From the NCBI GenBank assembly GCA_025936115.1, contig JAICTZ010000018.1, positions 62,001 through 126,000 of the forward strand: a DNA stretch of 64,000 nucleotides, in the 5' to 3' direction. Each line of letters opens with the position of its first letter. Positions within the stretch are counted from its first letter, which is position 1. The notes beneath the pieces are model-generated. The model was not told the DNA's origin and ran no database searches. It was given only the letters and a program-made list of their open reading frames with translations. Positions 63,022 to 64,000 of the stretch are shown piece after piece. This stretch comes from Polyangiaceae bacterium. Its GTDB lineage: Bacteria; Myxococcota_A; Polyangia; Polyangiales; Polyangiaceae. The position numbers and the translations under genes were made by a program.

Positions 63022-63038
63022 TGCAACCCGCGTGCCGC
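63022..63038 (-). promoter_or_regulatory. putative sigma-54 promoter of DUF1328-doxX
   Basis: On the minus strand GGCACG (63036-63031) and TTGCA (63026-63022) in exact GG-N10-GC spacing; both core boxes are perfect and 11 of 14 positions match. Predicted start about 63011, 48 bases before the ATG. Confidence 0.58.
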
Positions 63039-63221
63039 CCGACGGCGGAGGGCGGCCAACGCGTCCTCCTCTGTTCTTGGCCCTCGCCCTGGCTCGTAGT
63101 GACAGTTTGCCACGCCCGTTGCGGTTGAGTGTCCCCGTGAACGCGCCGGCGGAGTGGAAACGCCCTTTGCGGGCGTTGCCGCAGCGCAGCCGCGGCACGA
63201 CGAATGCTTAGCGTGGTGTAA

Positions 63222-64000
63222 ATGAGCGATAGTCGCTTGCATACGATTGCGACGCCGCTCATGTGGGCGGTGTTCATCGGGCTCGTGCTTTCGCTACTCG
63301 CGCTCGATCTGGGCCTGTTCAATCGAAAATCGCGCGAGATCTCGCCGCTGCGGGCAGCGGTGTGGAGCGGCGTTTGGATTGGACTGTCGGCGGTATTCGG
63401 CGCCGTCATCGCTGCGACGCACGGCAGTCACGTCGCGCTCGAATTCGCTTCGGGTTACGTGCTCGAGAAGTCACTCGCCGTCGACAACCTGTTCGTGATC
63501 GCCCTGCTTTTCGCCCACTTTCGCGTGCCTAGGCGTGAACAGCACCGCGTGCTTTATTGGGGAATCCTCGGCGCGCTCGTCACGCGCGGAGCCTTCATCG
63601 GCCTGGGGACCGCGCTGATCGCGAAGTTCTCGTGGGTGCTCTACGCGTTCGGGGCGTTGCTCGTCGTCGCCGGGGTCCACGTCGCGCTCAAGCGCGAGGA
63701 CGGGAACGCCAACGGCGAGGGGCTGATCGTGCGCTTGGTGCGCCGCGTCGTGCCCATGACGAGCCGCTTCCACAGCTCGGCCTTTTGGGTCGTGGAACGG
63801 CGTCGGCTGCTGGCGACGCCGCTCGTGCTCGCCCTCGTGACCATCGAGGTGAGCGACGTGGTTTTCGCCGTGGATTCGATTCCGGCGGTGTTCGCCGTGA
63901 CGCGCGATCCGTTCATCGTGTTCACCTCGAACATTTGCGCCGTGCTCGGCATGCGCTCGCTCTACTTCCTGCTCGCCCACGTGATCGACCGCTTCCAATA
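63222..64000 (+). CDS. TerC family integral membrane protein, cut by the window end
   Basis: Partial: 259 codons are visible from ATG 63222 and the frame is still open at 64000. Spans begin at about residue 10. The family core EKSLAVDNLFVIALLFAHF and the second half TIEVSDVVFAVDSIPAVFAVTRDPFIVFTSNICAVLGMRSLYFLL are both present, with the acidic in-membrane residues thought to bind metal. TerC/Alx-type proteins are tied to metal (manganese) export and tellurite resistance. No promoter is certain; a TTGCCACG...TTGCG string at 63107-63123 resembles a sigma-54 site with one altered core base. It is divergent from DUF1328, 258 bp away. Confidence 0.9.
   Translation, partial: MSDSRLHTIATPLMWAVFIGLVLSLLALDLGLFNRKSREISPLRAAVWSGVWIGLSAVFGAVIAATHGSHVALEFASGYVLEKSLAVDNLFVIALLFAHFRVPRREQHRVLYWGILGALVTRGAFIGLGTALIAKFSWVLYAFGALLVVAGVHVALKREDGNANGEGLIVRLVRRVVPMTSRFHSSAFWVVERRRLLATPLVLALVTIEVSDVVFAVDSIPAVFAVTRDPFIVFTSNICAVLGMRSLYFLLAHVIDRFQ

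Overview
The window is GC-rich, densely packed chromosomal DNA with no transposase, integrase, phage, CRISPR, rRNA or tRNA that I can see. Gene content points to a myxobacterium-like member of the Myxococcota (Polyangia rather than Myxococcus is my guess): many two-component proteins, three NtrC-type sigma-54 activators, a Hanks-type Ser/Thr kinase, Cys-rich lipoproteins, and Ser/Gly/Ala-rich secreted proteins. This assignment is inference from gene style only.

Layout. 0.2-7.3 kb: flippase-like membrane protein, PadR regulator plus RpoH-type sigma factor, an OprB-type porin with a lipoprotein, a pirin, and the MsrPQ periplasmic methionine sulfoxide reductase. 7.3-16.8 kb: a signalling cluster (MASE1 kinase, receiver, hybrid kinase, two convergent NtrC-type activators, CHASE3-PAS-GGDEF cyclase). 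16.8-25 kb: ECF sigma factor with a tiny membrane partner, an exported pirin, an SDR reductase, small envelope proteins, a GH128-like glycosidase and a Gfo/Idh/MocA oxidoreductase. 25-31 kb: a five-gene molybdenum hydroxylase operon of PaoABC type (iron-sulfur, FAD and Mo subunits, XdhC, MocA) whose iron-sulfur subunit carries an extra N-terminal redoxin-like domain. 31-43 kb: hemerythrin and AI-2E transporter, BrkB, and a giant cyclic beta-1,2-glucan synthase preceded by a coupled zinc-ribbon protein. 43-50.5 kb: lipoprotein, a TamA-like (TamL-like) outer-membrane protein and TamB. 50.5-64 kb: NtrC-type activator and a degenerate kinase, small membrane proteins (holin-like, YtxH), a five-gene DUF4398/OmpA/Ser-Thr kinase/DUF2383/receiver operon, a large hybrid kinase, DoxX, DUF1328 and a TerC protein cut by the window end.

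Main result of the hunt. Reading the upstream regions by eye, I find eight sequences with the GG-N10-GC spacing and much of the sigma-54 -24/-12 consensus in front of small stress or envelope genes: the mini-lipoprotein (20.4 kb), hemerythrin/AI-2E (31.1 kb), zinc ribbon/cyclic glucan synthase (33.8 kb), SFPASDPP protein (42.9 kb), the divergent holin-like and YtxH genes (54.45 and 54.57 kb), the OmpA/kinase operon (55.3 kb) and DUF1328/DoxX (63.0 kb). With three sigma-54 activators in the same window, this suggests a local sigma-54 envelope-stress regulon. That is inference and needs testing; some single matches may be chance in DNA this rich in G and C.

Start codons were chosen by eye from ribosome binding sites, four-base overlaps and signal peptides; several are uncertain and marked so.
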